Shown here one piece after another: positions 43,715 through 54,014 of a stretch of DNA of 64,000 nucleotides. The notes under the pieces were generated by a model that saw nothing but the letters and a program-made list of their open reading frames with translations, did no database searches and had not been told where the DNA came from. Every line of letters starts with the position of its first letter. The stretch's first letter is position 1. The stretch is from Isoetes taiwanensis (lineage: Eukaryota > Streptophyta > Lycopodiopsida > Isoetales > Isoetaceae): assembly GCA_021234155.1 (NCBI GenBank), contig JAJEKV010000184.1:562001-626000 (forward strand). The letters run 5' to 3'. The position numbers were made by a program, and so were the translations under genes.

Positions 43715-44040
43715 GGCTACGGTGCGAAAATACCCCTTCCATTTTTTATTCTGTGCACATTTTCGCACCGTGGCTACGGTGTGAAAACAACCCTTCAATA
43801 TCTTATTGTATGTATAATTTTGCACCGTGGGTACGGTGCGAAAATACCCCTTTCATTTTTTATGCTATGCACATTTTCGCACCGTGGCTACGGTGCGAAA
43901 ATGGCCCTTCCATATATTATGAGAGCCACAATTTCGCACCGTAAGTACGGTGTGAAAACACATTCACAATTAGAGGTGTACATAATTTCGCAATTAATAT
44001 ACAATAGATCTCCAATTAACAATCACTTATATTTATATTA

Positions 44041-44790
44041 GATAGATTCATATACAGATATGACTTTGGGTGGCATGCATGACCCCAATTTATAGCATTC
44101 TTCTATGCGCTTTCCCACCTTCTGGCCATCTATCATGAAATGGAAGAAATTTAAGTCTGTCTCAAACTCTAATTGCTGCCGAACATCGAATAGAGACCAC
44201 TCGCTCTCCGCTCTCAGACTTTTGAACAGCTGATTATCCTTATGAATGTTCAAATCTATGACAACGGAATGAGTGCCATCATTGTCATCTTGTTCGACAG
44301 GAATCCAGATGTACTTTCTTCCTTCACGGACATTTCGCCATCTCTTATACTTAAAAGTGACATACAGAGTTTGCTTCCGAATGCAATATCTGAACCGAAC
44401 CGTGTCTCGGCTTATCCCCGTGATTCAAGACATTCAGCTCCATCATTGAAGTCGAGCACTCCAACCTTCAAGAAATACACTATCTAAAAAAACTATCCAC
44501 CGATCAAGAACTCAGAAACATCTTCAAGGTCTTCTTTACATTGTCGGCGCCTCTTGAATATGGCAATGAACGGATCAATTCTAAATTTATCTTCACATGC
44601 CCGCAGACTCCTCCCTTCTCCTTCAATGCCGCGGAACATTTCCTGCGACAACTTACTCCGTGCTAATAAGATAGAAGTGGCATCCGTGAGGCCCGCAAAG
44701 ATAAATCCCGGACGGGGGCAATGGAAGCTTCGGTTAGCTTGGATCTTCGTGGAGAGTATTCATACCTCGAACCATATACCCTTTCTCGAA
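44041..44790 (-). pseudogene. Frameshifted minus-strand coding region, unrecognised
   Basis: Read downward from 44,790: CPRPGFIFAGLTDATSILLA, SKLSQEMFRGIEGEGRSLRA, FRIDPFIAIFKRRRQCKEDL, then with stops KVGVLDFNDGAECLESRG and ETRFGSDIAFGSKLCMSLLS, then in another frame VREGRKYIWIPVEQDDNDGT, SVVIDLNIHKDNQLFKSLRA, LEFETDLNFFHFMIDGQKVG and CMPPKVISVYESI, stop at about 44,038-44,040. Such long protein-like runs, opposite to the plus-strand ORFs, indicate a decayed gene. No family is recognised. It probably belongs to the same unit as 41,400-42,800. Confidence 0.45.
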
Positions 44791-45637
44791 GTTGTACCGG
44801 TGTGCTACCTTGAACAACAAGCAACCCATATCTTGGTGAAAGCAATGGAATACACCGCTTATCGAAAGTGTGAAGAGAGAAGGTGTTCTCCACATCGATA
44901 TACACAAACCCGAGAGAATAGGAATGAACTGGATAAGTTCTTGAACTAATTTGAATATGGATTGCATAGAATTACATACTCACAATTTGCTTCTAACCGT
45001 GGGGAAAGTTCGTCGCTTGCTTATTTTTTCTTTTTGCCATATCTCGTTGGAGTGTATACATGCCTTACTTGTACAAATATCTCTTTGCCCTCGACGAAAT
45101 CCGGACCACCAAAGCCTTCCAATGTGCGAAACATCATTTCTCCTCGCATCTTTTGACTCGCCATTCACCTCGCATTGCAGGTTGGAGTGTAACAAAGCTC
45201 CCGGCCGACACCACGGCTTTCAAACTCATTTCCGACCGCGATAGAGCTTATAGCCATCTAGTCCGCGAAATTCAAATCGTAATATCGAAATACTAGGAAA
45301 GGCTACACGATTTTACCTTGATCAAAGTTTTTCGTGGTGGTCGAAACTCCCTTTAGCGCCAGGGTCGGCAGTTCCCGAAAGTGAACCGGCTCTCCCTTGT
45401 CGCCGCAATCGATCTTCAAGAAACTCGTTGTGGAAAACACCGAAGCGGGAATTGAGGGCGGAGCTAACGATTATAATTGCCACGCGTGTAATCGACAATC
45501 GGCTAGAGGCACGGATATTACCGGGCTACGCAAAGTTGACACTTGAAAGGCGAAAAGCAAGGCTCGGTAAAAAGTTCCAGACAAGCTCGGCTCCCCATTG
45601 GCCGCGAGCTTTTTGACGTGGCATCGAGTAAGGGCCC
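44791..45637. other. Right end of the TIR unit, mixed frames
   Basis: Short alternating frames on both strands with patches that look coding on the minus strand (FHCFHQDMGCLLFKVAHRYN at about 44,810-44,870; CEVNGESKDARRNDVSHIGR at about 45,100-45,180). Probably the decayed 5' part of the minus-strand gene. No motif is recognised. Confidence 0.3.
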
Positions 45638-45664
45638 TTATTTGACCTCAAAAAAACTCTAATG
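45633..45664. repeat. Right terminal inverted repeat
   Basis: Ends GACCTCAAAAAAACTCTAATG, the exact reverse complement of the left terminus at 36,400. Confidence 0.8.
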
Positions 45665-47787
45665 TTTTTTTATACCATACTACTAAAAAAAAATTACAGA
45701 TTCCATCATTTGCAAATTTAATAAGCAGTTGCTATATCTTTAGCAGTCTAACCTTCATGTACCATTTAGAAACAATCTAATCTTAAGTACCATTACAAGA
45801 AAGCATCCAAAAATGAACAGAATTTTAAAACAATAGCTACTACATATGGCCAAGGCTATTTCTATCACAAAACTATAGCAAAAAATGAAGTTACAAGTTA
45901 CCTTGGCAGAAAAAACAAGATGCTTAACCATCACAAGAGACAATAAAGGAAAATGGAACTCAAAATAAAAAAAACAAGGCACATGATCATCAGAAAAGAT
46001 AGGAAAGAAAAATAGAATGTGGCAAATGGCAAGACGAAAAAGATAAGAATGATGAGAGAAGAAGCCAAACATAACAAATCAATATATGGCAGGCATAGAA
46101 TGAGAAAAATAGGCAAGATAGAGGACTTCTAACTAAGCTACAAATTGTTAATCCTAATCCACATTTACTAGTCCATGAGTAATAATCTATGAAGAAATTG
46201 AATATGAAATTCAATACCAGCTTATCTATTGCATTGCTAGATACAAAAAAATTCAACAGTAGGCACTTTGAGCAAACAAAAAGTATCTTCCTTGGAGCAA
46301 GAATAGTTATCAAAAGTAAGCTATCAATCTATGTGAAGTCACAATAAATACCTGTGCCAAAGCATGATTTATGAACTCTGATCATTGGTAGATTATGATG
46401 AGTCCATTCAGACAATTTCAGCTCCACATGCATCAATGAAATATTGGCTATGGCCGCCTACTACGGCTATGGGGTGAGTCCTCTGTGGACCGTCATCGGA
46501 GCAATATGCTTCTTCCACAAAGCCTTAAAACAAAAAAACGAAATCCTTTCCCTCCTGTTTGAAAGCCCCCGCATGCTTTTGCCACGTGTGCGGAGGGGCT
46601 TTCCACGTCCATGAAAGGGACTGCCTCTGTGGATGGCCACCCTCCCCTAGGTCCATCTCCTCCAACCAAATGTTCGACCAAATAAGTATAACATTCAATG
46701 GGAAATAAAATGCTACATTAAGAAAAATCAAACATATTTATTCATTCTTAATGCCCCCTGGTGTGCCTCAAGTTGAGATTTTTATTTAGTTTTAATTAGC
46801 TAATCAAACTATCTACATCTAGTGTTCCCTAACCCTTTGCTCTTTTGCTACTTATGAATATTTTGTGCATTTACGTTTAAAAAGATTTATTGATAAACCT
46901 ATAGTTTTGCTATGTCGCTTTATCGTTGGAGCAAAATTGGTTATTTTGATTCCCCGTTCAATCAATCTCCTCCAAGTTCTCCCTGACCTCCTCCTTATTA
47001 CCGCCTCTCACTCCAAGAGGTGGTGAGAGGCAATAGGGGTGATCACATGCAATGTTTGCTGCCTCCACCTCCGTATCTGAATCTGATATGAGAGCAGCTA
47101 CAGGAGAGGTGAAGCGAGGGAAAATTGAAGGGGGAAGAGCTGCAGAAGACAGGGGAAACAACAAATTAAACTAGTTTTTCCAGATGCACCCCCTTAAGAG
47201 TGAAAGATTGAAAACTCGCCTCCGATTTGAAACGGAGACCTCCACCTCCATTTTTACATGAAAATCTGCCAATGGGAAGGAAAAAATAATCATGTGGCCA
47301 AACTTAATAACCTCTTACCTTCTTGCGCTAAGGGGGGTGCCGAGTATTGGTGCACGGGCCGGTTTTGGCGCACCTTTATGGACCACTGTGGTCTCTTTTA
47401 GGGTTCAAGCAGAACTCGAGCTTTGGCCGATGGTTCACCACAACAGATCGTAGGCTCATGCAAGTATGTGCATTGCTTTTCACATGCTTTAAGATGGCGC
47501 GCCATAATCCCTTTCTTTAATTGCATGCGGCTCCTTGATGGCTCCCTGCATGCTGGAGATTTCGAGCCAGGAAATCCTTTGAGGCCTCAAATATTGCATG
47601 CAGTTCTTGCTCAGAATCAATCTGGCCCTCACATGCTCCAGATCACTGAGTTGGACACATCTCCAACCATGAGATCTGTGTTTCACGTTTGCATGCGATC
47701 TTTTAGAGGGAGATTTGAACTCGTATTCAGCTTAAGATCCAGATACGTTCCCTCCTCACACACTAAGCTATTCTATTTAATTGATTT
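45665..47787. other. AT-rich intergenic stretch before the DDE transposase
   Basis: Hydrophobic ORFs on the minus strand between 45,755 and 46,313 reflect AT-rich composition. The block 46,440-46,680 is GC-richer with a proline/glycine-rich minus frame (GGDGPRGGWPSTEAVPFMDV) that I cannot assign. ORF 47,423-47,845 runs into the transposase in another frame and is not recognised. Confidence 0.4.
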
Positions 47788-49496
47788 TTGGAAGGGTTGG
47801 TCCTTGCTCTTCCTCATTCCCAAGCAAATGAGGGAAGAGAAGTAACCATTGATGGCCTTTGCAAGAAGGCAAGTGAACTTGCTGCAGGTCAGATCACCCT
47901 TTGGAAGGATGGTATACCTGGAAGATCATGGTGGAGGGGCTTCAAAAGGAGGCATCCTAGTGTAGCTTTGAGGAGTCCTGAGACTATTGACACCCAAAGA
48001 GTAAAGGCATTGAATATAGATAACTTGCTTGCCTTCTATACCAACTTAAGAAACCTTATTGAAGAGCTACAACTGACCTCTGATAGAATCTGGAATTGTG
48101 ATGAAACTGGCATCATGGCTGGAGAAAAAAAAGGTGTGAGAATTCTTGCTAGAAGAGGGCAGCAAGAAGTATTTCAAAATGTCCCAAAAAATAGACAATG
48201 GATCACTGCTCTAGTGTGCATAAATGCTTCTGGTGGTAAGATATCTTGTGTCTATATTTTTAAGGGTAAAACTATGAAAGATTGGGACCTCCTTGCTGGC
48301 TGTGAGCCAGGTGCTGCCATGTCATTTCAGAAAAGTGCATGGGTAACTAATGCACTCTTTGCCAAGTGGGTTGATCACTTCAAATACAAGGTACTGGGTG
48401 GGGTTAGCCAGACCAGACCACACCTTCTTATTTGTGATGGACATGGTTCACATGTCAACTTGAATGTTATTGAACATGCAAGAGAAATTGGCCTACATAT
48501 TCTACAGCTACCTCCCCATACTAGCCATGCACTTCAACCATTGGACGTGTCTTGTTTTGGGTCCATTTAAGAGTATGACATAGAGTGTTTCCTTGCTGCC
48601 TTTTGTGCTTGCTTTGATTGAAGAGGAAATAGTTGAAGAGGAGGCAGTTGATAACATGCCTATCCCTACTAACATTCCATCTAAACTCCTGCCATCTAGC
48701 ATCCCTATCCCAACTTCTAGCTGCAATCTGAATGGATATCAAGATCCTCTTGATGTAGAGCAATCTGCAATTCAAATGGAACAATCTGTTGCACATGTTC
48801 CAGCATTGAAATTGCCCATTAGGAGAAAGAATTCTAAGGCATTGGGATTAACCCTGCAGCAAATGCTCCTTGTGACTAGTGATGATGTTCTTGCTGCCAA
48901 GCTAGAGCATAAGAGAAGGGCTGAAGAAGCAGAAAGAATGAGGAAAGAGAGTGTTGAACAAAAGAAGAGGCAACAAATACTAAAAGCAAAGGCAAAGGCT
49001 GATGCATTAGCTAGTAAGGCTGAAGCAAGGGCAGCAAAAGAAGCTCAAAAACAATTTGATAATAATTATGAATTGGGGTCTAAAAGGTGGAGATCCATGT
49101 TGTTTACTAATGAGGGCAAGTGCATATGTACTAGCCATGAACTTTTTGGCCCTCCCAAACCATTGTCTCAAACTGTTAGAGAGGCAAGGGCAAAGACTAG
49201 AATTAAGCTTTTGAGGCGCAACGGCTTTATCCCAATTGATTATACGGATGACCAATGCATGGTTGAAGAGGGCAGGTTTGTTGAAGTGCAAGAGCACTTT
49301 GAGGATGATCCTTAGAGGTGCTCTGTTTAGCCTTCAAGTAAAGGCTTTATAGATAGTCAAGACCATCATATGGATATGGAGAATGTTGCTTGCACTTTGG
49401 AAGGGCAAGTGGATGATAGTGAGGAGGAGGAACTTGGGATAAGAAGGAGCAGGCCATTGAATGTGTTCTACAATGGCACTAGCATGAGCAAGTAGC
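47788..49496 (+). mobile_element. pogo/Tigger-like DDE transposase gene, split frames
   Basis: Frame 47,788-48,570 (260 codons) has a CENP-B-type HTH end (WKDGIPGRSWWRGFKRRHPS), then DDE_1 superfamily motifs: RIWNCDETGI (first D) at about 110, NRQWITALVCINASGG, SAWVTNALFAKWVDHFKY, LLICDGHGSHVN (second D) at about 220 and LPPHTSHALQPLDVSCFGSI at the end. The segment after DVSCFG, which should hold the third acidic residue region, is lost or shifted. Frame 48,593-49,315 carries the tail (RKNSKALGLTLQQMLLVTSD, an Ala/Lys/Glu coiled coil, KCICTSHELFGPPK), and 49,377-49,496 (ENVACTLEGQVDDSEEEELG) may be its very end. This cut-and-paste family duplicates TA. Terminal repeats were not located. The copy is inactive as read. 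Confidence 0.85.
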
Positions 49497-51803
49497 CACA
49501 ATGTTGTTGCAGAATTTTGTGTCCATAGCTTTATTTCTACTAACTACAATGCATAAAGGCATTGATTTTTGTATATGCAGGCCAGTAATGCCACTAACTA
49601 CAATGCATGGATATGCATTGGTTTTTGTACATTTACTTGGTATAATGAAAATTTTGTTGTATGTGCAACATGCCTCAATGTGGGATTGATCTCTGTAACA
49701 GCAACCAGCAATTTAGCAAGTTGCAAACTTTGCTTTTGGGAAATGTAAGTAGCTCTTTACTAAGGCGTTCAGTTTATCTACATGTTTGAATAACCAAGAC
49801 TTCTATTGACCCACAGATTTATGGATACAGGGAGTGAACACTCTTTGCTGTTGCTTTGCATTTTCCAAAGGTAAGTGCCTTCACCTTATTTCATTCTGCA
49901 ACCTAATTTATTTGGAGAGTAGGATTGTGGAGACAACTTATAAACAAGTGTCCCTGAATCCTTGCTCTCCCATACTAATAGTGTGCATGGTTTGCTGCAG
50001 GGGGGCAATGGAAATGACATGAAAATGTCGTGAAGTTTCAATTCCTTCAGTCCCCTTTAACAGATTTCAACAGGTTTGGAGCTGATGCATGCATCCTTGT
50101 GTGCAATTACGGGCAAACGATGAATTGTAACCAAGGCCAAATCATTGTTTGAGGTAAGCTAAACTATTGTTCTCACATCTCAAATCCGAGTTTATATGTG
50201 CACCATCTTGGACTCCTGGGCAGCACTAATAAATGGTCCAACTCGTGACCACTATCACCAATTGGGGGCCCTCGACCCCCAACTATAACAGGGTACTACT
50301 CTTACTAGGTAACTCAATTACTTATATTGCTAGATAGGTCTGGATTTGGGGCACATGGTGATATCTTTTTATTGGCAGATTCGAGGAGGTCAAGTTTCTG
50401 GATTGAATGCAACAAAGTGAGCCAACACTGGGCACCCCACCTTACTGCTAGTTATTATTACAAGGGCCGCGAACGTTTCTTTTCCCCAACTCGTCTATAC
50501 ATGCTAGAACATGCAGAATTTGAACCTGCATTTTGTTGCCTTGTGTTCGGTGCCCGCACGTCAAGGCTGGTGCTTCCTCACAATTGAATTTTGGATTTAG
50601 TATTTGAAACTCGTTTAGATCTTTAAAATTTCAGTGCTCTCCAGGTCTTTGGTTAAGGCTTCCCATGAAAACTTCTAGTTGTTAAAGACGGCTGCCTACT
50701 GGGAACTCAACATATTTTGATCATGACAACCCCGGACAAAGTATTTCGATAAATCAAATACATAGATTGTATTAGCACCTAATACTATGATCCTTGTTTG
50801 CATCTTCAAGACCAGCTTCAACCATGTTTCTCAGCCAACTGCACCCCTTTGACGTTTACATTTTTTAGACATTGCATTTGCCTTTAGAATCGGAAACAAA
50901 AGATAAACCCTTCTGATTGAAAAGGAGCAGTCTGACGGAAGACTTTCTCTGAAATGGAGTGATTTATTGACATCTTGCTTACCAGAGAGCATTCGTTGCA
51001 ATGGAACCAGTGTTCTTCAATCTCATTGATGCATGAAGCGCTAATATTTATCTCGGCAACATCTAGGATAAAGCTCTAGCAAAGGTTAAAGAGGCAATTA
51101 ACTACTCTGGAAATAACCCCTTCCTATCTTCTTTTCCAATTGAGCTTAATATTTAATATTAGAAGAATAGTGATTTAAAATGTTTTGAATGTTATTAAGG
51201 TCAAATCCCTATGATTGTCATGCATTGATATCTACAACGACATTAGGTAGTGTGATTTCAGAATGCAACCTTTATCATTTATAGGTTCCAAACATTACAA
51301 TTTCCAACTATGCCAGCAATGCTGGGCACCTTAACTAGTACCATAGAATACACCTTTTACTTTTCTTCACCAACAATTCACAACAATTGTTTACTCACTT
51401 AAATCGACAACTAAACTATGCTTGAGGTCAATGACTCTAAAGTGTAATTCATGCAACTTTGCAAGAAAGATTTGAGAGAACATGTCACAATATAGAAATT
51501 AATAATGATCTTGATTATTCTAGTTTGTTACAGAGCAGTAATACCAACCAGCTTTAGCAGTTCCTCTTAGTACTCACATCAGCATTAATGAGCCCCTATA
51601 ATTTTCCTACCTAAACTTGGAAACCCTCTGATTGGTAGTTCATATAGCTTAGTCAGCAGTTCTTAGAAGGCCCTTTTATGATCTCAAAAAATCCCTAATG
51701 AACACGAAACCAGTAACACAAAATGAGTCAATATATACTAGATATATACTTTATTGCTTCATATGTCCTCATGGATGCTGCCAATGTGGCATGACGTAAA
51801 AAT
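49497..51803. other. Intergenic stretch
   Basis: No gene supported. It includes a partial forward copy of the short GC-hairpin repeat (ccgcgaacgtttcttt at about 50,468). ORF 50,327-50,587 covers it and has no family signature. Confidence 0.4.
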
Positions 51804-51916
<113 letters not shown>

Positions 51917-52049
51917 AGCTAGCTTCACTCTGGTAGAATCCATAGGAGGACCATCATCAGCTTGGTCACATGCATCACTATTACACAAATATATATACAA
52001 GAAATTTAATGCGTCCTACGGTGCATGTTCGAGTTTTAGCATGTTCCTA

Positions 52050-52790
52050 CGTGCAAGTTCTTGTCGTGCCCTATATTCTAAAAGAATCTCTTGAGAATAC
52101 TCTAAATTTATAGATTTTCTAAGATTCGACCAAGGTTGTCTTAGAGGTTTCGTGAGCATTTCTCTAAATTTTATAAGATTCCCTCTAGATTCCATTAGAT
52201 TTCCCTAGATTCTCCAAGATTCTATAAAGATCCCCTTAGATTCTTTTAGATTTCATGAGATTGCCCTAGGTTCCCTTACATTACATGAGATTCAAAGAGA
52301 TTCTATAAAGATTCCCTTAGATACTCTAAAATTTCATCAACATTTTCTTAGATTCCCTTAGATTTTATGAAGATTCCTTTAGATCCCCCAGATTTTAAGA
52401 GATTCCCCTAGGCTTGTAAATATTTTCCTAGATTCTCTTACATTTTATAAGATTTTCTTACATTCTATTAGATTCTTCTGGATTCCTTTACATTCTGGAA
52501 CTTTTTAGAACATTCTAAGACTTTCTGGAACATTCTAAGAATTTCAATATATTCTAGAACTTTCTGGAAGTATTTTCCTAGATTTCCTTACATTCCCATA
52601 GATTCCCCTACATTCTAGAACATTCTAAAACTTATTAGAACAATTTGGAACTTTCTGGAAGAATTTTCTTAGATCCCCCCTAGATTCTCTTGTATTCTAG
52701 AACTTTCTAGAAGATTCTAGAACTAAAGCCTTCCAGAACATTCTAGAACTTTCTTGAACTAGCTAGAATGCTATTTTATCTAGAATATTA
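52050..52790 (+). repeat. Degenerate minisatellite of agattc / ttctagaac motifs
   Basis: About 740 bp made of variants of agattccctagattc and, in the right half, ttctagaactttctggaac. There are many TTCnnGAA pairs. No ORF. Related but sparser motifs recur at about 62,110-62,215 (ccagaatgaactctagaatg). Confidence 0.8.
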
Positions 52791-52812
52791 CCCTTAAGTA
52801 TATCATGAAATT

Positions 52813-52880
52813 AATGCTTGATCTAGTGGTTAGAATGGGGGGCTGGAGGGTCAATGCCCAGGGTTCGAATCCCCTACACA
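52813..52880 (+). other. tRNA-like sequence with pol III A and B boxes (tRNA pseudogene or SINE head)
   Basis: tctagtggttagaatgg (52,822-52,838) fits an A box and ggttcgaatcc (52,862-52,872) is a perfect B box, about 35 bp apart, with gggttcgaatcccc able to form a T-arm. The 5' part does not form a clean acceptor stem with the 3' part, so a functional tRNA is unlikely. A tRNA-derived SINE head or pseudogene fits better. Confidence 0.6.
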
Positions 52881-53030
52881 ACATAAAAATTTCGAAAGCT
52901 TTTTCCTAAGGGATGAGCATTCAACTTGGGCCGTAGGATCTTTGACTCAATCAAGGGTTGAGATCTCACCACGTGACAATAATTAAAGCAACATGAGCCA
53001 TAGGATCTATTACATATAATTCCCAAAGTC

Positions 53031-53661
53031 ATGTGCACCGTAGGATATGTGCCAAGCCACCTGAGCCGTAGGATCTCGGATCGACGATCATGATGAAGAG
53101 AAACCTGGGCCGCAGGATCGATTACATATAATTCCCAAAGCCATGTGCACCGTAGGATGTGTCCCATACGGATGTATCCCAAAGCAACGTGAGCTATAGG
53201 ATCTCTAATCCGACGGCCAGAGCAAATCAACCCGGGACCGTAGGGATCGCCACATATAGTCTACAAACAAACTCCTGAGCCATCCGGGCCGCACGATACG
53301 CCCCAAAGCCATGTGAGCCGAGGATCTCGGATCAACGGTCGAATCTGTGGAGGATGTGCACCGTGAGGATATGTGCCAAGCCACCTGAGCCGTAGGATCT
53401 CGGATCGACGATCATGATGAAGAGAAACCTGGGCCGCAGGATCGATTACATATAATTCCCAAAGCCATGTGCACCGTAGGATGTGTCCCAAAGCAACGTG
53501 AGCTATAGGATCTCTAATCGACGGCCGAACAAATCAACCTCGACAAGGGATCGCTACATATATAGTTCTTCCAAACAAACTCCCAAGCCATCTGGGTCGT
53601 ACGATACGTCCCAAAGCCATGTGAGCCGTAGGATCTCGGATCAACGGTCGAATTCAGGAGG
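53031..53661 (+). repeat. Tandem duplication of a ~323-bp unit with internal ~45-bp subrepeats
   Basis: Copy 1 (53,031-53,353) and copy 2 (53,354-53,661) share long runs such as gccaagccacctgagccgta, then ggatctcggatcgacgatca. Each unit has several internal phrases of the type gagccgtaggatct and gggccgcaggatcg. Sequence before 53,031 continues the subrepeat (gagccataggatct). Confidence 0.93.
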
Positions 53662-53727
53662 ACAAACATAAGAACATATATATGTTATAGATATACATTC
53701 ATCACAAAGAATTTAGCAACTCACTGC

Positions 53728-54014
53728 CTTAACTAAAACAAAAATGCTTCCACCATCTCCACGAGAAATACGAAGGTCATCATCTAGATACGTTGTCAAC
53801 AACCATGATTGAGCCCAATCAGTTTGAATTGGGAACTTAAGAGGTGGCCGACCATTCAAAGATTTTGCTACTGACGATGCGGCTTCTTGCAGGGTCTAAG
53901 GGCTCCTTGTATGGGAGACAGGTCAATCTTCCTACCCATCAGCTCAAAGCTCTCAGGTACATCAATGGAATCCATCAGCTTTGGAGTGCCAATGATGCCT
54001 TCTTCAAATTTGAT
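53728..54014 (-). pseudogene. FBN-like: Plastid fibrillin (PAP) fragment with a frameshift
   Basis: Fibrillins are plastid lipid-associated proteins of plastoglobules and thylakoids. After a CTTATAG acceptor the minus strand codes [40 protein letters not shown], then after a 1-nt loss [20 protein letters not shown] and [24 protein letters not shown]. The [15 protein letters not shown] block is diagnostic of the PAP_fibrillin domain C-terminal half. The coding sense stops near 53,728 before the family's last residues. Upstream exons (transit peptide, N-terminal domain) are not found. It is therefore a decayed fragment. Confidence 0.8.

Larger units (their letters stand above)
42815..43985 (+). 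repeat. Array R of ~57-bp palindromic units, split by a hAT insertion
   Basis: Units centred near 42,830, 42,890, 42,930 (joined to 43,722 after removing the insertion), 43,770, 43,827, 43,881 and 43,937 carry ttcgcaccgtggctacggtg then cgaaaat. Spacers such as accccttccattttttat, then tctgtgcaca, are alike. Spacing is 54-57 bp. Array L has the same unit in the same orientation, 1.6 kb away. Confidence 0.88.
36400..45664. mobile_element. 9.3-kb region bounded by perfect 27-bp inverted repeats
   Basis: The left end CATTAGAGTTTTTTTGAGGT (36,400 on, continuing CAAATAA) is matched exactly in reverse at 45,638-45,664. The match extends to 32 bp with one mismatch (AAGGCC / GGGCC). Inside are decayed coding regions on the plus strand at the left (36.6-38.5 kb) and on the minus strand at the right (45.0-41.4 kb), palindromic arrays, a GA-rich minisatellite and a nested hAT copy. 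No obvious direct target duplication flanks the ends (left ..agtcaatgc, right tttttta..). A TA dinucleotide lies inside both ends. A large, decayed DNA transposon is the simplest reading. Two separate copies of a small MITE in opposite orientation is the alternative. Confidence 0.55.

Noticed and set aside
43720-43985. Possible CRISPR-like array (regular repeats and spacers)
   Set aside because: Spacers are themselves similar and the context is a eukaryotic nuclear genome; it is a palindromic tandem satellite.
36400-45664. LTR retrotransposon explanation for the end repeats
   Set aside because: The end repeats are inverted, not direct, and no primer site, polypurine tract or pol motifs lie beside them.
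45755-46313. Overlapping hydrophobic minus-strand ORFs resembling membrane proteins
   Set aside because: AT-rich sequence yields Phe/Leu/Ile/Ser codons in several frames at once; no family motif or start context.
47423-47845. 140-codon plus-strand ORF overlapping the transposase start
   Set aside because: No domain recognised; it overlaps the transposase in another frame and probably reflects flanking element DNA.
52813-52880. Functional tRNA gene
   Set aside because: A and B boxes are present but the 5' and 3' ends do not form a proper acceptor stem, and no terminator-like T run follows immediately.
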